Source: Heliorestis convoluta
GTDB taxonomy: Bacteria > Bacillota > Desulfitobacteriia > Heliobacteriales > Heliobacteriaceae
NCBI RefSeq assembly: GCF_009649955.1
Contig: NZ_CP045875.1
Coordinates: 1,717,501-1,781,500 of the forward strand
Direction of reading: 5' to 3'
Length of the DNA stretch: 64,000 bases
In this document: positions 9,678-18,965 of the stretch, one piece after another
Numbering within the stretch: position 1 is the stretch's first letter
Layout of the letters: every line of letters starts with the position of its first letter
Translations under genes and position numbers: made by a program
The notes under the pieces: generated by a model
Told to the model about the DNA's origin: nothing
The model's database searches: none
The model's input: only the letters and a program-made list of their open reading frames with translations

Positions 9678-10832
9678 TTAGACAAGATAGCGTTTCATGA
9701 TCTCATTGGAAAGCAGATAGCTTTTAGGCAATAATGCAATTTTCTCTTGCTCATAAGCTATCCACCCTTGCTGATGAAGCTGAGAAGAAATTTTCTTCCA
9801 TTGCTGTACAACTTCTGTAGACAGATTAAAATCATGCTCTAACAAAGTAAGATCAACACCTTCTCGACGTCGCAAACCTAGAAAGAGTGCTTCTTCTGCC
9901 CCTTCTAAAGCTGTTACAATTTCTTCTTCCATGGGAATGGGTTGGCCTTTTTCTATCGCTTCAACATAGCGCTTGCTATCTTGAAGCCAAGTCCAGCGAC
10001 GCAAGCCTTCCATGGACACAGCGCCGCTTCCAAAGCCTAGATAGTCACCTCGCTGCCAATAGTTCATGTTATGGCGGCACTCGTAACCTGGCAAGGCAAA
10101 GTTAGAAAGCTCATACTGTCGAAAGCCCTTCTTCTCTAGTATGGTTACAGCCTTTTCGTACATAAGAACTTCTATTTCTTCTGAAACCACTTCTAAAAGC
10201 CCTTTCTCTTGCCATCGGGAGAACATCGTACCTTCTTCTATTTTTAAGTTATACAAAGAAAGGTGCTTTGGATGCAACTCTAAAACCTTTTCTAACGTAG
10301 AAAGCCAGTCCTCTGGGTTTTGCCCTGGTATACCGTAAATCAAGTCAAAAGAAAAGTTGTCCAAGCCTTTTTCCCTAGCGCTTTCAACAGCCTTAACAAT
10401 CTCTTCTGAACTATGAGGTCTCCCTAAATATCGAAGCAATCTTGGTTGAAAAGCTTGTAAGCCGAGTGACAAACGATTACAACCTGCTTTCACCCATCCA
10501 TAGAGGCTTTCTTCTGTCAAGGTGCCGGGATTTGCTTCTACTGTCACTTCAAAGTCCAGCGGCAATTGAAAGTAACTTCGAAGCAATTTCATAAGTCTAT
10601 CTAAAAAAGAAGGATCCATAAGAGAAGGGGTCCCCCCACCTAGAAAAAGTGTACTCGGTGAGGGACTCTTCCTCCCATAGGATTGACCAAAGACCCTTTC
10701 TACATGAAGCAAAATTGCTCTTTCATATCTTGCTCGCTCTGCTTCTGTAGAACGATGAGAGTAAAAATCACAGTAATAACATTTGCTCTGGCAGAAAGGA
10801 AGATGAATATAGATACCCCAATTTGGTTTCAT
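9678..10832 (-). CDS. hemW: Radical SAM protein HemW (heme chaperone family)
   Basis: The protein belongs to the HemN-like radical-SAM family but is the shorter HemW type, now regarded as a heme-trafficking protein, not a coproporphyrinogen dehydrogenase. The cluster motif CQSKCYYCDF is near residue 14, followed by LFLGGGTPSLM and VTVEANPGTLT. The C-terminal region has LSNFALPGYECRHNMNYW, typical of HemW. At 384 residues it has the expected length. It lies 12 bases downstream of lepA on the same strand, the common Firmicute lepA-hemW-hrcA order. Confidence 0.93.
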   Translation of the reverse strand: MKPNWGIYIHLPFCQSKCYYCDFYSHRSTEAERARYERAILLHVERVFGQSYGRKSPSPSTLFLGGGTPSLMDPSFLDRLMKLLRSYFQLPLDFEVTVEANPGTLTEESLYGWVKAGCNRLSLGLQAFQPRLLRYLGRPHSSEEIVKAVESAREKGLDNFSFDLIYGIPGQNPEDWLSTLEKVLELHPKHLSLYNLKIEEGTMFSRWQEKGLLEVVSEEIEVLMYEKAVTILEKKGFRQYELSNFALPGYECRHNMNYWQRGDYLGFGSGAVSMEGLRRWTWLQDSKRYVEAIEKGQPIPMEEEIVTALEGAEEALFLGLRRREGVDLTLLEHDFNLSTEVVQQWKKISSQLHQQGWIAYEQEKIALLPKSYLLSNEIMKRYLV

Positions 10833-10844
10833 ATCGTCAGACCT

Positions 10845-12649
10845 TTAATCGTCTACACGCAACACTGCCATAAAGGCTTCTTGAGGAATTTCAACACTAC
10901 CCACTTGTTTCATCCGCTTTTTACCTTCTTTTTGCTTTTCAAGGAGCTTTCGTTTACGACTGATGTCACCGCCATAACACTTCGCTAAAACATTTTTGCG
11001 AATCGCTTTGATTGTCTCACGAGCGATAACTTTATTCCCAATCACAGCTTGCACAGGCACTTCAAACATCTGCCGAGGAATTAGCTCCCGCAGTTTCTCA
11101 GCAAGACCACGACCGCGCCCATAGGCTCGATCACGGTGAACAATGACGGAAAAAGCGTCAACCAACTCATTGTTAAGTAAAATATCAAGCTTGACTAGAT
11201 TGGACTGTTTATTTCCAATCATCTCGTAGTCTAAAGAAGCATAGCCTTTTGTTCTAGACTTTAGTTGATCAAAAAAGTCATAAATAATTTCAGCCAATGG
11301 CAATTCATAAGTCAGCATAACCCGTTTGCTAGACACGTAATCCATGTTAACAAATGTGCCTCGCTTCTCTTGACATAGTTCCATGATGGCACCAACAAAG
11401 TCAGAAGGAACCATAATAGAAGCTTTTACATAGGGTTCTTCGATATATTCAATTTTTTGTACCGTTGGCAGTTTGGTAGGATTATCAACGAGAACCACTT
11501 CTCCATCTGTTTGCATGACTCGATAGATAACGTTGGGCGCCGTTGTAATCAGTTCCAGATCGAACTCTCTTTCTAAGCGTTCCTGAATTATTTCCATGTG
11601 AAGCAAACCCAAAAAGCCACAGCGGAAGCCAAATCCTAAGGCAACAGAAGTCTCGGGTTCATAAACCAAAGCCGCATCATTTAATCGCAGCTTGTCTAAA
11701 GCATCTCGTAAATCTTCATACTGAGCACCTTCTACAGGATAAAGACCACAATAAACCATCGGTGTCACTTTACGATAGCCAGGCAATGGCTCTTTTGCTG
11801 CCTTTTTCGCGTCTGTAATTGTATCGCCAACTTGTGTATCTTTTACATTTTTGATCGAAGCCACAATAAAGCCAACAGAACCGGCTGATAACTCCTCTAC
11901 TTGACGAGGCGCTGGGGTGAAGACACCCACTTCTGTCACTTCAAACTTCTTTCCTGTAGACATCATTTGAATGGTCGTACCTTTGCGAACCCTTCCATGT
12001 ACCACTCTTACATAAGAAATAGCGCCTTTGTAAGCATCATAGAAAGAGTCGAAGATCATACATTGCAGTGGTTCTTCATATCCCCTTGGGGTGCTGGAAT
12101 TTTTGCTACAACAGCTTCAAGCACTTCTTCAATGCCGATCCCTGATTTGGCGGAAGCGAGAACAGCATCAGAAGCATCAAGGCCGATTACTTCTTCAATC
12201 TCTGCTTTTACTCGGTCTGGTTCCGCACTGGGAAGATCGATCTTATTGATAACAGGGATAAGCTCTAGATCGTTTTCCAAGGCTAGATAAACATTGGCTA
12301 ACGTTTGCGCCTCAATTCCCTGGGCTGCATCTACCACTAGCAGAGCGCCTTCACAAGCCGCTAGAGATCTAGATACTTCATAGGTAAAATCAACATGGCC
12401 CGGTGTATCGATCAGGTTAAGGGTATATGTTTCTCCATCTTTCGCTTTATATTGTAAGCGAACTGCTTGTAGCTTAATAGTAATGCCTCGCTCCCGCTCT
12501 AAATCCATAGAGTCAAGAACTTGGGCTTCCATTTCCCTTGCCGATAGGGCACCCGTATATTCCAATATGCGGTCGGCAAGGGTTGACTTCCCGTGATCAA
12601 TATGAGCAATAATACAGAAATTCCGAATTTTATCGAGCTTTTGATTCAT
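10845..12649 (-). pseudogene. lepA: Elongation factor 4 (LepA), interrupted by a one-base deletion
   Basis: LepA is a ribosome-associated GTPase. The N-terminal part (12649 down to about 12080) has the G domain: [35 protein letters not shown]. It then runs out of frame after IPAPQGD and stops at 12056. The C-terminal part resumes in the -1 frame as [18 protein letters not shown] and continues with all later LepA domains to 10845. Adding one base near 12076-12095, in a CCCC..GGGGATAT stretch, restores one 601-residue frame, the usual length. No slippery heptamer is in phase. The lesion is either a real frameshift or a sequencing error. The ATG has GGGAGGAAGC upstream. Confidence 0.93.
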
Positions 12650-12692
12650 TTTTTCGCTTCCTCCCTTGCCTATTCAGAAAGATATCCAAACT

Positions 12693-12698
12693 ATTATA
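12693..12698 (-). promoter_or_regulatory. Possible -10 element upstream of lepA
   Basis: TATAAT on the minus strand lies about 45 bases before the lepA start, with a poor -35 (TTGTTT) 18 bases further upstream. It is a candidate promoter for lepA-hemW only. Confidence 0.35.
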
Positions 12699-12733
12699 AC
12701 CGACCCATCCCCCCATAAACAACAAAGGAAGGA

Positions 12734-14374
12734 TCAAGAACGAGAAAAGAGTCTGCCAAAGCGTCCCATAAAGGTTGTCCAGAGCAGTCGTGCTTCTTCC
12801 ATCTTCATAGCCAGAGCCAGCAGACCATAGACCAAAGCGCCGATTGTTACAGCCACTGCCAAAAATCCGATCTGACCGGTCTTTGTTGACGTGTCGATCC
12901 AGTAGGGTAGATAGAGAAGCAATCCCTTTAAGACAAGAGCCATCACAGCAGAAGCAAAAGCACTTTTTGCAATAGAAAGAAGCAACGCTTTTCCATCAAT
13001 GCTTCCTAAAGCTTTGCGAGTAAGAAGTAAGAATAGAGAAAAAGCAACAAAGGCACTGATGGAAAAAGCTAGCGCTAAACCTTGTGCTCCCATGTAAGGA
13101 ATTAGCAGAAGACTTAAGATCGTATTTACAACAAGTACAACAGCACTAATACGCACAGGGATCTGAGGACGTTGCAAGGCATAAAAAACACGAGGCAAAA
13201 GCTGATTGGCTCCCTGTGCAAAAAGGCCGATTAAGAAAAAGAGCAAAACAGAGGCTGTTGTTAAGGTGGCAAGATGATCGAACTTACCATGCTCAAAAAG
13301 AACTTGTACCACCGGAACGCGTAACACAGCCATGCCAACAGCAGCTGGTAAAGTAATAAAGATAACACTGCGTAATCCTAATGATAGATTCTGACGAAAA
13401 TCAGTCCACTCTTTCCGCGCTGCACAATGGGTCAAAGTTGGGAATATAGCGACCGATATGGCAATGGCAAAAACACCGAGAGGCAATTGCATCAAACGAT
13501 TGGCAAAACGAAGCGCTGTAATCGAGCCAGCCTCTAAAGCGGATGCTAAGTTCTGGGTAATAATTTCCTGAAATTGAACAACGGAAAGGCCAATTATTGC
13601 CGGAATCATCAATTGTCCTATCCGCCTAACGCCAGGATGAGATAGATCTAGCGTAAAAGAATAGCGGAATCCGACTTTACGCAACATGGGTACTTGTACC
13701 AAAAAGTTGGCCAAAGCACCTAAAACGACACCGATGGAGAAAGCGGCAATCCCATAGGCGTCCGCTAATAGGAGGCCACAGAGAATAATAACAACATTGT
13801 AGACGACAGAACCTAAAGCTGGCATCAGAAAGTGACGATGAGAATTGAGAACTCCCATAGCCAGACCAGCTAAGCTTGTAAAAAGCACCGAAGGAAACAT
13901 GATTCGGGTTAAAAAGATAGCTTGTTCTAAAGTCTCCCCTTTGAAGTCATAAGCAACCAAAGGAATCAAGTAGGGTGTAAAAATAATACCTAGAACAACA
14001 CCGACAGAGATTAGCAAAATCATAGCATTGATAAAAGAGGAAGCTACATGCCAGGCCTCTTTATCATTTTTGGTGGCAATATAGGAGGAGAAAACGGGAA
14101 TGAAAGCCGTTGATAAGGCACCGCCTACCAGTAAAAAATATAAAAAATCAGGCAGCGTAAAAGCCGCGATATAAGCATCGGTCACTTCATTCTGACCAAA
14201 TTTGGCTCCTATGGCAGCTTCTCGAACAAAGCCAAGAACTCGTGAAATTAACATGGCTATCATGATTGAAGCGGCCGCCGTTGCTACCTGCTGCCCTCCA
14301 ATGGATGGCGTCTTTTTTTCATCTTTCTCTATTATTTCGGGAGATTGATTCTGATCCTCCGGCCGATCGCTCAC
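12734..14374 (-). CDS. murJ: Lipid II flippase MurJ (MviN family)
   Basis: MurJ moves lipid II across the cytoplasmic membrane for peptidoglycan synthesis. After a hydrophilic N-terminal extension of about 27 residues the protein has about 14 hydrophobic segments. The family segments SRVLGFVREAAIGAKFG and DAYIAAFTLPDFLYFLLVGGALSTAFIPVF are present (given as consecutive pieces). The start is GTG 14374 with AAAGGGG upstream. At 546 residues it is at the upper normal length. It stands alone between spoIIP and lepA. Some sporulating species use related MOP proteins with other roles, but these motifs fit MurJ well. Confidence 0.9.
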   Translation of the reverse strand: MSDRPEDQNQSPEIIEKDEKKTPSIGGQQVATAAASIMIAMLISRVLGFVREAAIGAKFGQNEVTDAYIAAFTLPDFLYFLLVGGALSTAFIPVFSSYIATKNDKEAWHVASSFINAMILLISVGVVLGIIFTPYLIPLVAYDFKGETLEQAIFLTRIMFPSVLFTSLAGLAMGVLNSHRHFLMPALGSVVYNVVIILCGLLLADAYGIAAFSIGVVLGALANFLVQVPMLRKVGFRYSFTLDLSHPGVRRIGQLMIPAIIGLSVVQFQEIITQNLASALEAGSITALRFANRLMQLPLGVFAIAISVAIFPTLTHCAARKEWTDFRQNLSLGLRSVIFITLPAAVGMAVLRVPVVQVLFEHGKFDHLATLTTASVLLFFLIGLFAQGANQLLPRVFYALQRPQIPVRISAVVLVVNTILSLLLIPYMGAQGLALAFSISAFVAFSLFLLLTRKALGSIDGKALLLSIAKSAFASAVMALVLKGLLLYLPYWIDTSTKTGQIGFLAVAVTIGALVYGLLALAMKMEEARLLWTTFMGRFGRLFSRS

Positions 14375-14489
14375 GCATAAGCCCCTTTCATCGATTGTTC
14401 CCTACAATATTGTATTGCCTTTGTCCATAAAGACAAGATAATTTTGCGAAAAAAGATAAAAAAGCTCTCACCGATTGTCGATGAAAGCT

Positions 14490-15635
14490 TCATTCTCCTG
14501 CCATTTCTAATAAGTTTCTCTCTTTTAAGACTTCCACTAGAGCATGGCTTAGCAGTTCAGCAGCAGCCAAAGCTTCCGGAGTTGAATTCAAATGCCCTCC
14601 AATTTCCACCAATAAGGCTCTTGGATGCATTTGCTGATGATATCGCCCCTGCTTGGTCATGACTCCTTTGCTAAGTCCAGGATAAAGCTGATCGAGTTTT
14701 CTTGATATGGCTTCGGCAAAGCGAAGATTGTCTTGCCATCTGGGGTGTGGTGCTCGAGCATTGGTACCGACGACAAAAAGAATTTTTGCGACTGGTTTTC
14801 CATCGATCATAACTGTTTCACGACGAGGAACGGCATCTCGATGGATGTCCAAAAGAGCCAATGGATTGGGATATTGCGTCAGAAGATCAATGACCGTCTT
14901 TTGAGATTCTGTATAAGCAAGGGCATAGGATGGATAGTCATGAATGGTATCGCGATGAATCACTTCCATGTTGTAGGAATTCTCCAGTGTCTCTGCAACT
15001 CTTTTCCCGGCTAGGTAGACACCACCATTATGTCCATCGACGTGAAATTTTCCATCCGTAGCACCGTAAGTTTCTCCATTGTGAGTGTGGTAGATAAGTA
15101 CCGGTCCTTGCGTAGGCTTATCTTCTAAGGTTGCATCATAGAAAGAAGGGGTACTATCACCACGAGGATCTTCACGCAAAATATGCAGTTCCGGAAAGTC
15201 ATCGCCTTCTACGCGCAAAAGCGGCTCTTGTTCTGTGCTATGATTCATGGCAGATACAGCGACAACATCGTCTTGTAGGTTCACATAATATTGCGAGTCA
15301 ATTTGCAAGGCCTTTCCTTCTATCGGTTTTGACTTTTCACTAAGAAAAGGAAGCTGGCTTTCCATCCAGAGCTGAAAAGGTTCTTTTTTTAGGCTTTGTA
15401 ACCACGGTGCGCTCCCAAAAGTCATTGTCACTTCGTCAGATTGTTCCTCTCTTTCAAAAGCAAGAACAGGCATGGCCGTTTTCAAAAGGTCCATAGGTGC
15501 TATCCAAACCCAGAGAGGGCTCGATACTCTTCCCATGCTTCCCCAGATTACAAGGATGACCATCAGAAGTAAAAAAGCCAGCCCTAGCAGACCCGAGCTT
15601 CTTCTGCCCCAATGGTTTGTCCTTTTAAAAAACAA
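14490..15635 (-). CDS. spoIIP: Stage II sporulation protein P (SpoIIP)
   Basis: SpoIIP is an amidase/endopeptidase of the DMP complex that degrades septal peptidoglycan during engulfment. The protein has an N-terminal membrane anchor (GLLGLAFLLLMVILVIWGS) and a C-terminal amidase domain starting at VLIYHTHNGETYG, with LLDIHRDAVPR and a late ALLVEIGGHLNS, which hold the catalytic and zinc-binding His/Glu residues. I prefer the TTG at 15635, 8 bases after GGAAGGGGGG, to the ATG at 15659, which has no ribosome site. gpr, its frequent neighbour, is absent here. Expression would be mother-cell specific. Confidence 0.93.
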   Translation of the reverse strand: MFFKRTNHWGRRSSGLLGLAFLLLMVILVIWGSMGRVSSPLWVWIAPMDLLKTAMPVLAFEREEQSDEVTMTFGSAPWLQSLKKEPFQLWMESQLPFLSEKSKPIEGKALQIDSQYYVNLQDDVVAVSAMNHSTEQEPLLRVEGDDFPELHILREDPRGDSTPSFYDATLEDKPTQGPVLIYHTHNGETYGATDGKFHVDGHNGGVYLAGKRVAETLENSYNMEVIHRDTIHDYPSYALAYTESQKTVIDLLTQYPNPLALLDIHRDAVPRRETVMIDGKPVAKILFVVGTNARAPHPRWQDNLRFAEAISRKLDQLYPGLSKGVMTKQGRYHQQMHPRALLVEIGGHLNSTPEALAAAELLSHALVEVLKERNLLEMAGE

Positions 15636-15641
15636 AAGAAC

Positions 15642-15683
15642 AGCCCCCCTTCCTACCATTACTATGGTTATGACCAGGGGGCT
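15642..15683 (-). terminator. Hairpin at the spoIIP start: terminator of the upstream gene and/or SD-masking structure
   Basis: An inverted repeat AGCCCCC (15642-15648) / GGGGGCT (15677-15683), with a second small stem ACCAT/ATGGT inside, lies between the holin-like gene and spoIIP. On the minus strand it is followed by a T-rich stretch, so it may terminate transcription. The same bases are the GGAAGGGGGG ribosome site of spoIIP, so the stem would also hide it in read-through mRNA. Confidence 0.5.
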
Positions 15684-15715
15684 ATCCCTATGACAATTTC
15701 ATCATAGCGCTTCTA

Positions 15716-16072
15716 TTACTTTTTTCCTTCTTTGAGAGCTCTCGTATTTAGAGGTGTAGGCAAAAAAGCATCGGCTACGCCAATCACGAGAGCCGCAATT
15801 AAGGCACCAAGAAAACTAACTTGAATCGATCCTGGCACAAGAAGTTGGCTTATCCAAATTACAGCCGCTGCTGCAATAAAGCCAACAAGACCTCGTTGTC
15901 CCCCGCTAATTCTTTCACCAAAAATAGCTTCTACAGCGTAACCTAGCAAGGCGATAACCAAAGCGGCCACAATTGCGCCTACAAAACCATTCACAAAAAA
16001 GCCAGGAATAATCCAACTAGCTACCAAAAGGACCACAGCAGAGATTAAAAAACGCAAAAACAGGCCCATCAT
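15716..16072 (-). CDS. Small membrane protein, phage holin-4_2-like (YvlD-type) family
   Basis: The 118-residue protein is almost entirely hydrophobic, with four predicted membrane segments (LFLRFLISAVVLLVASWIIP, GAIVAALVIALLGYAVEAI, LVGFIAAAAVIWISQLLVP, FLGALIAALVIGVADAF) and a short basic tail. This matches the PF04020-type phage holin/YvlD family. No phage genes are nearby. It occupies the place between rpsT and spoIIP where gpr often lies. Its function is unknown; a role in spore or envelope physiology is only guessed from context. Confidence 0.75.
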   Translation of the reverse strand: MMGLFLRFLISAVVLLVASWIIPGFFVNGFVGAIVAALVIALLGYAVEAIFGERISGGQRGLVGFIAAAAVIWISQLLVPGSIQVSFLGALIAALVIGVADAFLPTPLNTRALKEGKK

Positions 16073-16180
16073 ACTATTTACGATTCCCTCCTTGTGGTTT
16101 CACTTCGACAACTAGTATGGTCATAGCCCTAAACAAACATACCTTTTCAATTTAATAAAACATTTTCGGTAAACTCTTCC

Positions 16181-16209
16181 TTGCGCAGTCCACAGTTTCA
16201 TGATAAAAT
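16181..16209 (+). promoter_or_regulatory. Promoter of rpsT
   Basis: TTGCGC (16181-16186) and TAAAAT (16204-16209) are 17 bases apart, about 35 bases before the rpsT start. The -10 is good, the -35 moderate. Confidence 0.55.
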
Positions 16210-16243
16210 GGCTTTTGTGTAATGTGGCAAGGAGGTGAGGATT

Positions 16244-16513
16244 GTGCCAAATATTAAATCTGCTATCAAGCGAGTAAAAATCAGCCGTGAGCGGAACTTA
16301 AAAAATGCTTCTGTTCGTTCTGCTTTACGTACAACTATAAAGCGCTTTGAAGAAGCCATCGCCTCCGCCAACGTTGATAATGCTCGTGTAGCTCTTGCGA
16401 AGGCTGTTCGAGCTCTTGATAAAGCTGCTGCAAAAGGATTGGTTCATAAGAACCAGGCAGCCCGCAAGAAGTCTCGCCTGACTCAAAAGCTTAATAAAGC
16501 TGCTTCCCAGTAA
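16244..16513 (+). CDS. rpsT: 30S ribosomal protein S20
   Basis: S20 binds 16S rRNA early in 30S assembly. The 89-residue basic helical protein starts [21 protein letters not shown] and contains [24 protein letters not shown], the family signature. The start is GTG 16244, 5-7 bases after GGAGGTGAGG; an in-frame GTG 9 bases earlier overlaps that ribosome site and is unlikely. It is monocistronic, divergent from the holin-like gene and convergent with holA, with which it shares a terminator. Confidence 0.96.
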   Translation: MPNIKSAIKRVKISRERNLKNASVRSALRTTIKRFEEAIASANVDNARVALAKAVRALDKAAAKGLVHKNQAARKKSRLTQKLNKAASQ

Positions 16514-16533
16514 GCTTTATTTTTGTCCAAAGT

Positions 16534-16571
16534 AAAAAGCTCTTCTCATTGATCATGAGAAGAGCTTTTTT
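16534..16571. terminator. Bidirectional terminator between rpsT and holA
   Basis: A long near-perfect stem (AAAAGCTCTTCTCAT / ATGAGAAGAGCTTTT) is flanked by A and T runs, so it can act on both strands. The last codons and stop of holA lie within it. Confidence 0.88.
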
Positions 16572-17647
16572 TCTTTGGCCAAAGAAAGAATGGTTCCTTC
16601 TAAGGTTTGCTGTGCTTCTCCCGCTCCTGTTTTAATCTTCACATCAGCCTGACACAAGCTACTATAAAAGCGCCGCAATTCTTCCATGCTGAACTGTCGA
16701 GCCTGCCGTTCTAGTTTGCCAATGACTGTCACAGGCACTTTCAGCTCTTTCGCACAATCGCTAGCTTTCAAATTTTTGGCTTTCATGTCTTTAAGCCAGA
16801 GCAGTTGACGCACATGACGAACGAGTAAGAACAATAGTTTAACAGGTGCTTGGCCTTGTCGGATCAGATCGCGAAGAATCAGCAGCGTCTTATCAAATTG
16901 TTTGGCACTAATGCTATCGGCCATCGCAAAGACATTATCTTCTGCAGTTGCCGGTACAAGGCGACGAACTCGTTCAAAGGTAACGCGTCGCCGCGAGGAA
17001 GGTTGCCCAAGAAAGGTGTATAACTTCTCTAATTCCAAAGCGACTCGGCCAATCTCTCCATCAGTCCGTTCTAGCAACAAATTCAAAGCATCTGGATCAA
17101 AGGGCAGTCCCATCTTTTTGGCTCTTTCTAGAGTCCAGGCTTGTACACCGGCTAGAGTCGGTTTTTTTACGTCGACAACATAGCCACGCTTCTCCAGTAC
17201 TTTGTAGAGCTTTTTTCGTTTGTCAATTCCAAAAGGCGAATAAAATATCAAAGTACTCGTTGGTGAAGGATCATCTAGATAGGCTAACAGTGCATCTTCA
17301 GAAGAGACGGATCCTTTCCGGCTTTTTTCTGTCTTTGTAGCAGTACTTTTATCCTCTTCTTTTTCTTCAAGATTTTTTTTGGGCGCTCGTACGTATTGAG
17401 AGTCTCTTATGAGAATCAATTTTTTCTCGGCAAAAAATGGTGGCATCTGGGCAATTTCTACGATTCTTTCAGCAGAGCTTTCTCCATCGAGTCGTTCAAT
17501 CCCGAAGTCACCACCTGACATTTCTGTAAAGGTGTTACTTAATTCCTCTACCAGTTCTTGCATCATATGTGGTTCATTGCCTGTAATCAAATAGACAGGT
17601 GCAAAAAGACGGCGTCTAATCGTGGCTTGCATGGCTGAATAATCCAT
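16553..17647 (-). CDS. holA: DNA polymerase III subunit delta (HolA)
   Basis: The delta subunit opens the sliding clamp during loading. The protein shows the YqeN/HolA pattern: VYLITGNEPHMMQELVEEL at the start, FFAEKKLILIRDSQY, LIFYSPFGIDKRKKLYKVLEK, and a C-terminal helical domain with LLFLLVRHVRQLLWLKDMKAK. A Lys/Glu-rich insertion (about residues 96-112) is variable in the family. At 364 residues the length is slightly above normal. Its place next to rpsT is conserved in Firmicutes. Confidence 0.92.
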   Translation of the reverse strand: MDYSAMQATIRRRLFAPVYLITGNEPHMMQELVEELSNTFTEMSGGDFGIERLDGESSAERIVEIAQMPPFFAEKKLILIRDSQYVRAPKKNLEEKEEDKSTATKTEKSRKGSVSSEDALLAYLDDPSPTSTLIFYSPFGIDKRKKLYKVLEKRGYVVDVKKPTLAGVQAWTLERAKKMGLPFDPDALNLLLERTDGEIGRVALELEKLYTFLGQPSSRRRVTFERVRRLVPATAEDNVFAMADSISAKQFDKTLLILRDLIRQGQAPVKLLFLLVRHVRQLLWLKDMKAKNLKASDCAKELKVPVTVIGKLERQARQFSMEELRRFYSSLCQADVKIKTGAGEAQQTLEGTILSLAKEKKLFS

Positions 17648-17743
17648 AATACCCGCCTTCCCCTAGAAACGACATCGACAGCTTTCTCATATTGTATAGC
17701 ATCGGGAAAACACTCTCAAGTCCAAACCTGCAGGTGATCAAAT

Positions 17744-18901
17744 TTGAATTATGTAGCAGAAGAAGTGGTCACTTTGCTTAAAAAAAAGTATAAAGTTACC
17801 GTTTCAGCAATTCAACAGCTTTCCGTAGTCTGGCGACTGGAAAGCAACCTCGGTCCCCTCTGTCTCAAAAAAGTAACCTACGAAGAAGAAAAACTTCAGT
17901 TTATCTGCCAGGCTATGGCTCATCTCAATCAACAACACTTTTCCCTTTCACCGCAATTAATTCCTACTTATGAAGGCGATTCTTATACACCCTTTCAAGA
18001 AGGCTTTGCTTTTTTAACAGACTGGGTTGCCGATAGACCTTGTGACTTCCAACGAGAAAGCCATATTCTAGCAGCGACAAAAACAGTAGCACAGTTTCAT
18101 CAACAAGCCAAGGGCTTACAAGTTCCAGCGCAAAGCCGTCGCGCTTACTGGGACCGCTGGCCCAAGGTACTACAGCGTCGCACCAAAGATTTACATAACT
18201 ATCGCTCTTACGTAGCTTCTAAAAAACTTGCATTATCAATACCCTTGGAAAAATCTCTCTTGTCCTGGCTCGATCAAGCCATCACGCAGGCAGAAGCTTC
18301 CTTGTTTATCTTGGAAAAATCTCAATATGATCAGGTTTGCCTCCAGGGAAGATTGGAAAAAACATTTGTCCATCGTGATATTGCCGCTCGAAATTTTGTG
18401 CTCGATCATTACAATCAAGCAAGACTGATCGACTTTGACTATTGTCGCTTCGATATATATGTCTGCGATCTAGCTCGGCTGCTCGATCGAACTCTACGTT
18501 ACTGGCGCTGGTCTTTTCAACGAGGACAACAAATCTTGCAAACCTATGATGAAATACGACCACTTACAGCTGCTGAGTATCCCGTTTTATTGGCTTTATT
18601 GACTTTTCCACAAAAGTTTTGGCGACTTTGTCATCGCTTTTTTCGCGAAGAATCTGCCATGAGTCATCGAGAATTTTTTCATCGATTGGCCCACATAGAT
18701 AGTGATTTTTCCTCTAAAAACCGCTTTCTCCAACGTTATGCCCGGGAATACTGCTTTGGTTTCTTATGTCGTCAACAAAGTACAATAGCTTCTCTTTTCC
18801 AAAGTGACAGTACAGACGAGTGTATAAATTGGCTAGAGCAATCTTCGATTGGTTTACCTTATCAGTTAGATTTGTACAAAAAAATATACAAATCTTCCTA
18901 G
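17744..18901 (+). CDS. CotS-family spore coat kinase-like protein
   Basis: The protein is an aminoglycoside-phosphotransferase-fold protein of the CotS/YsxE/YutH spore coat group. It has a kinase-like catalytic loop FVHRDIAARNFVLD near residue 208 and a metal-binding IDFDYCRFD. An N-lobe lysine is visible in CLKKVTYEEE. A C-terminal FPQKFWRLCHRFF segment is typical of CotS proteins. The 385-residue start is TTG 17744 with GCAGGTGAT upstream. The substrate is unknown, though related proteins include polysaccharide kinases. It is 65 bases upstream of comEC, but a separate comEC ribosome site exists. Confidence 0.85.
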   Translation: MNYVAEEVVTLLKKKYKVTVSAIQQLSVVWRLESNLGPLCLKKVTYEEEKLQFICQAMAHLNQQHFSLSPQLIPTYEGDSYTPFQEGFAFLTDWVADRPCDFQRESHILAATKTVAQFHQQAKGLQVPAQSRRAYWDRWPKVLQRRTKDLHNYRSYVASKKLALSIPLEKSLLSWLDQAITQAEASLFILEKSQYDQVCLQGRLEKTFVHRDIAARNFVLDHYNQARLIDFDYCRFDIYVCDLARLLDRTLRYWRWSFQRGQQILQTYDEIRPLTAAEYPVLLALLTFPQKFWRLCHRFFREESAMSHREFFHRLAHIDSDFSSKNRFLQRYAREYCFGFLCRQQSTIASLFQSDSTDECINWLEQSSIGLPYQLDLYKKIYKSS

Positions 18902-18965
18902 TAATTATTTTTTCAACAAAGGTATTTTGCTATATTTGTAGAAAGTTACCACAGGAGGTGGAAAT

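Noticed and set aside
12056-12100. Programmed -1 frameshifting in lepA
   Set aside because: No in-phase slippery heptamer is seen, and LepA is not known to use recoding.
15716-16072. Prophage remnant suggested by the holin-like protein
   Set aside because: No lysin, integrase or structural phage gene is near. The family is common in chromosomes outside prophages.
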